Positions 61,163 through 64,000 of a stretch of 64,000 bases of DNA are shown one piece after another. A program made the translations under genes and the position numbers. Positions within the stretch are counted from its first letter, which is position 1, and each line of letters starts with the position of its first letter. The notes beneath the pieces are model-generated. The model did no database searches. It saw only the letters and a list, made by a program, of their open reading frames with translations, and was not told where the DNA came from. The stretch is from assembly GCA_022414725.1 (NCBI GenBank), contig CM039467.1:13427037-13491036 (forward strand), written 5' to 3'. This DNA is from Microglena sp. YARC. Taxonomy: Eukaryota > Chlorophyta > Chlorophyceae > Chlamydomonadales > Chlamydomonadaceae.

Positions 61163-61300
61163 CCCATAGAAGTTGAACTTGGTTACATAGTTTCAGCCTG
61201 CAAATTGGTTGCTCGCCATCTTCGGCAGTAAAATAATATCACCAGGGAAATGTTAACGCGGACAAATCACTTTATCTTTTCATTTCCCCATATTTTCCAT
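61163..61300 (+). repeat. R1 copy
   Basis: TTGAACTTGGTTACATAGTT to ATCACTTTATCTTTTCATTT. It is a well-preserved member of the dispersed family. Confidence 0.6.
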
Positions 61301-61440
61301 AGAAGTTTGGATATTGAACCTTGGTGCTATTGCCTGGCGTTGGGCCTGGGTTCAGTTTTGGGGGGGGAGGCTCGGGGCCCTTGACCACTTGGGGTATTGT
61401 GTTTATTCAGATTGGGAGTTTCCTAGTGCCTCTTGTTATA

Positions 61441-61555
61441 GAGCGACTAATACGTCGCCTCCAGAGTGGAGAAGAGCACACAGGTCTGAGACCCTACTGG
61501 GCTCAGTACCCCCTGCTGCATCAGTGCCACTCTAGAGGCGACATATTAGTCGCAC
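61441..61555. mobile_element. 115-bp MITE, ~30-bp TIRs, TA/TATA target
   Basis: The left end GAGCGACTAATACGTCGCCT continues CCAGAGTGG; the right end, inverted, is GTGCGACTAATATGTCGCCT continuing CTAGAGTGG. TATA flanks both sides (61437-61440, 61556-61559). A TA target suggests the Tc1/mariner group. It sits inside a repeat whose relatives (GGTTGGGAGNTTCTCTNGTG) are at 61677 and 61718. Confidence 0.75.
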
Positions 61556-61830
61556 TATAGCACCTCTTACCACTTCTAAGTTGGGCCATGGATGGACCAC
61601 TGATGCTGAGGCCATCCACTGCAATTTACAGGGCAGGGCAACCAGCCAGCGTCTTTGACAATTAGGGTTTGTGTTGAGGTTGGGAGATTCTCTGGTGCCT
61701 CTTACCATGTCTTGTGTTGAGGTTGGGAGTTTCTCTAGTGCTTCTTACAATGCGTAAGTTGGGCCATGGGCCACTAAAAGTGAGGACCTGGACAAGTGAT
61801 TCCCCTATGCGCCTAAGAAAATGGCGTATA

Positions 61831-61922
61831 CTTTGGCGGATGGGTCCCGCCAATTCTGGCGGGGCTTGGTACCTGGGCCCAAACAGGGAGCCCCTGGAAT
61901 TAGGGCCATCCGCCAACATTGT
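61831..61922. mobile_element. MITE with TTGGCGGATGG termini, copy 2
   Basis: CTTTGGCGGATGGGTCCCGCC to GGGCCATCCGCCAACATT. Inverted termini as in 12016-12112. Confidence 0.55.
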
Positions 61923-62715
61923 GACGGGGTTCACTTCACAACAATGTACTGCTGTAACACCCCCAAGATTCAAATGTTACTCAAACGACCATCAGATCGT
62001 CGAGCACCTTTGCAACATTTGTTTTCGTCCAACTCTGAATCTGGTTTGAATCGCACTGTCGATCGGCCTTGAGGCTTAGTGTTTGCTGGCACACTAAACC
62101 TATGAGGTATAAAATCTACCACACCAGACTCTGAATTTGACTGAAACATTTATTTTCATCCAATTCTGGGCTAATCTGTGCTTCCTTTGGACTCACAACT
62201 GAATCTGATTGAAATGGAAAGAAAACAATTTTAAAGGATTCCGCCAATACGGTATGTGACTTGAGTCAATTTATGGAGCCCCCCAGTTTGAAAAAATCAG
62301 CCAACTTTAATGGCGTAAAAAAAAATCAGTCGTTTTGGGGATTTACCGCCAAACCTATTTACCGCCATTTTCTTGTATGCATACGGTAGACTGTCTAATT
62401 CACCAAAAGTGAGGACTTGGACAAGTCATTAAACTATGTAATCCACTAAAAGGGCTGTTCACTACCATCGACTTTAGAGGCCTGGATCAGATGGGCTCGA
62501 TACACGATTTTGTTAGCAAGGATGTGCCGGTATGTAAGTTCGTGCAGTCCAAATTTTAAATGTTTTCATTTCACCAAATCAAAGACTGGGGTATCGCACC
62601 CCCTAAAAAAAAGCGTAGGCCGAAAAACTTAGCAGTAACGCTGGTCTGCTAATCAAGCAGACTGCAAAATTGCAGGCAGATAGAGTCCATTGATTCATTC
62701 CAACCAGCTTGGTCG
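61923..62715. other. Unassigned region
   Basis: ATTTACCGCCAA/ATTTACCGCCAT repeats occur near 62340. A CCAAAAGTGAGGACTTGGAC segment near 62403 repeats 61773. No gene is seen. Confidence 0.3.
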
Positions 62716-62885
62716 GTGTCAGCCCTCCTCAGTTGTTTTACTATCTTTTTACTCAGACCTCCAAATGACATTCTGAGACAACCATTGAGATTGTGTAGAC
62801 AAGGGCAGTATATTGGCACCACTTAAGGCCCAGGGGTGGGTGGATAATGTGGGTAGGGGTGCCCCCCACCCCCACCCCCACCCCC
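62716..62885. repeat. Dispersed repeat R4, copy 3
   Basis: CAGCCCTCCTCAGTTGTTTT to CCACTTAAGGCCCAGGGGTG, then a C-rich CCACCCCCACCCCCACC tract. Confidence 0.55.
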
Positions 62886-63149
62886 TAAATGACGTGCTCA
62901 GAATGACCCGGAAATTGCTCAAAACATCGCCATGGATGCCATTATAGCCCCAAAATCCTCAGAATAAATCGATCCGGAGAAGAAAACAATTTGAAGCCTG
63001 GGCTCCTCCTGCTTGGAATATGATAGATATGGATAGCGACGACGTTGCTGCAGCGGTCGACCCCTCTTCTGTAACTGCCGAACAGGGTACCGAGTTACCA
63101 CATGTGGGTATAACTGCTGTGGGGGAAAGCCCCCGGGGGAAGCTTGTAC

Positions 63150-63240
63150 GGGAAGCCTGGCCAAAATTTTGAGGCCAGGTCGGGCCAGGTCCGGGGCAGG
63201 GGTCCGGGGGCCAGGTCGGGCCAGGTCAGCTCCTTGGCGG
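63150..63240. repeat. GGCCAGGTCGGGCCAGGTC short repeats
   Basis: GGCCAGGTCGGGCCAGGTC occurs twice within 80 bp. ORFs across it are repeat readings. Confidence 0.6.
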
Positions 63241-63439
63241 CTCCTATTCGAAGTAGATTCGACGCGGCCATTTTCGGCTGTATTGTATCGCACCCTCATG
63301 ACGAATCACGCGCGCGGTCCAGCAACCCTGAAGTCCCACCATGCACGCTCGAGGGCCGACCATTATAAGCCTTTTCACGAAAATCCAAATGGCAAAATGC
63401 AGTACCGTACACCGTTGTTCAGAACGCTGCGTCCTGCGC

Positions 63440-63680
63440 CACAGACGCAACGTTGAAGGGTTCGTTGCGTCGCAGGCGCAGCTTCAGTGATTGGGCTGGT
63501 TGCGTCGCAGAACGCAGGTTATGTGGCGGTTATGTGTTGGTTGCGGGTCGGTTGCGTTTCAGAACGCAGGCTATGCTGGTTCGGTTGCTTCTCAGGACGC
63601 AGGCTGTAAAATTGGTTGCGTCTCAGGACGCCGAGCTGGGGGTCCTCCTGGTACCGTACCCTGGTGGAATTGTTGTGGGA
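63440..63680 (+). repeat. ~27-bp tandem repeat GGTTGCGTCGCAGAACGCAGG
   Basis: About six imperfect units, each with a short GCGT...ACGC inversion. It continues into AGCTGGGGGTCCTCCTGG, shared with 12490-12680. The remaining DNA to 64000 shows no feature. Confidence 0.65.
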
Positions 63681-64000
63681 ATCAGGCAAACAGTGTTGTT
63701 CAAGAGACTTCAAATTCTACGTTTACGAACGTAAATATGTTCAAAATTTACGTTTCATGACCAGGGTTATTGGAAAAGTCGCGCACATTTGTTAAGGTCA
63801 ACAACGTCGCAAACAAAGATTTTTGGCCACGAATCGTGAGTTTGTGCTCCTTATTCGTACATATTGAAGTTTCCACGAACAACCCTGTTCAAGACCAAAT
63901 ATCCACGTTGCAAGGGCAAAACTCTACGTTGGCACCTGGTTTGCACCGTTCTGGAGCCTCAAAATTCCCATTGGTTAGAGGAATGGATTCAGGGATGACA

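Overview
The window is eukaryotic nuclear DNA. Coding regions are split by GT-AG introns, there are no bacterial-style operons, and most of the sequence is transposon remnants, miniature inverted-repeat elements (MITEs), satellites and long G or C homopolymers. The mix (Copia-like LTR element, a LINE with a restriction-like endonuclease, Helitrons, hAT and TA-target MITEs, an ARM-repeat/RING protein, a fragment of bacterial/organellar-type tryptophanyl-tRNA synthetase) fits a green alga or related protist, but the species cannot be fixed from sequence alone. Near-identical copies differ mainly by single bases in homopolymers, so many frame breaks are probably sequencing or assembly errors. A gap of exactly 1000 N lies at 44434-45433.

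Layout. 1-2.8 kb: MITEs and a 5'-truncated LINE (minus strand) with its target-site duplication. 2.8-11.8 kb: LTR-internal-LTR-internal-LTR, two tandem copies of one Copia-like element on the minus strand. It encodes Gag-protease and an unknown second ORF, with no reverse transcriptase or integrase seen. 11.8-15 kb: a 60-base C run, a tRNA-like sequence and dispersed repeats. 15.3-37.1 kb: exons of what looks like one large minus-strand gene for a Gln/Gly/Pro-rich, probably disordered protein. Several neighbouring exons are phase-compatible. Its presumed introns hold satellites (including 3.8 kb of G-rich repeat at 21.0-24.8 kb) and three head-to-tail Helitrons at 29.3-33.9 kb. 37-44 kb: foldback elements and one candidate plus-strand exon. 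45.9 kb: a small WW-domain protein. 48.2-49.2 kb: tandemly duplicated terminal exons of a basic protein. 49.5-56 kb: MITE-rich DNA, including a captured synthetase exon and two hAT MITEs with perfect 8-bp target duplications. 56.1-58.4 kb: an intact two-exon ARM-repeat/RING ubiquitin-ligase-like gene, the best gene here. 58.4-64 kb: satellites, a TA-target MITE and other repeats.

The genes form no pathway. The main theme is repeat expansion inside and around genes. In the large minus-strand gene, and again at 48 kb, tandem repeat units carry copies of splice junctions, so exon edges seem to have been amplified repeatedly.
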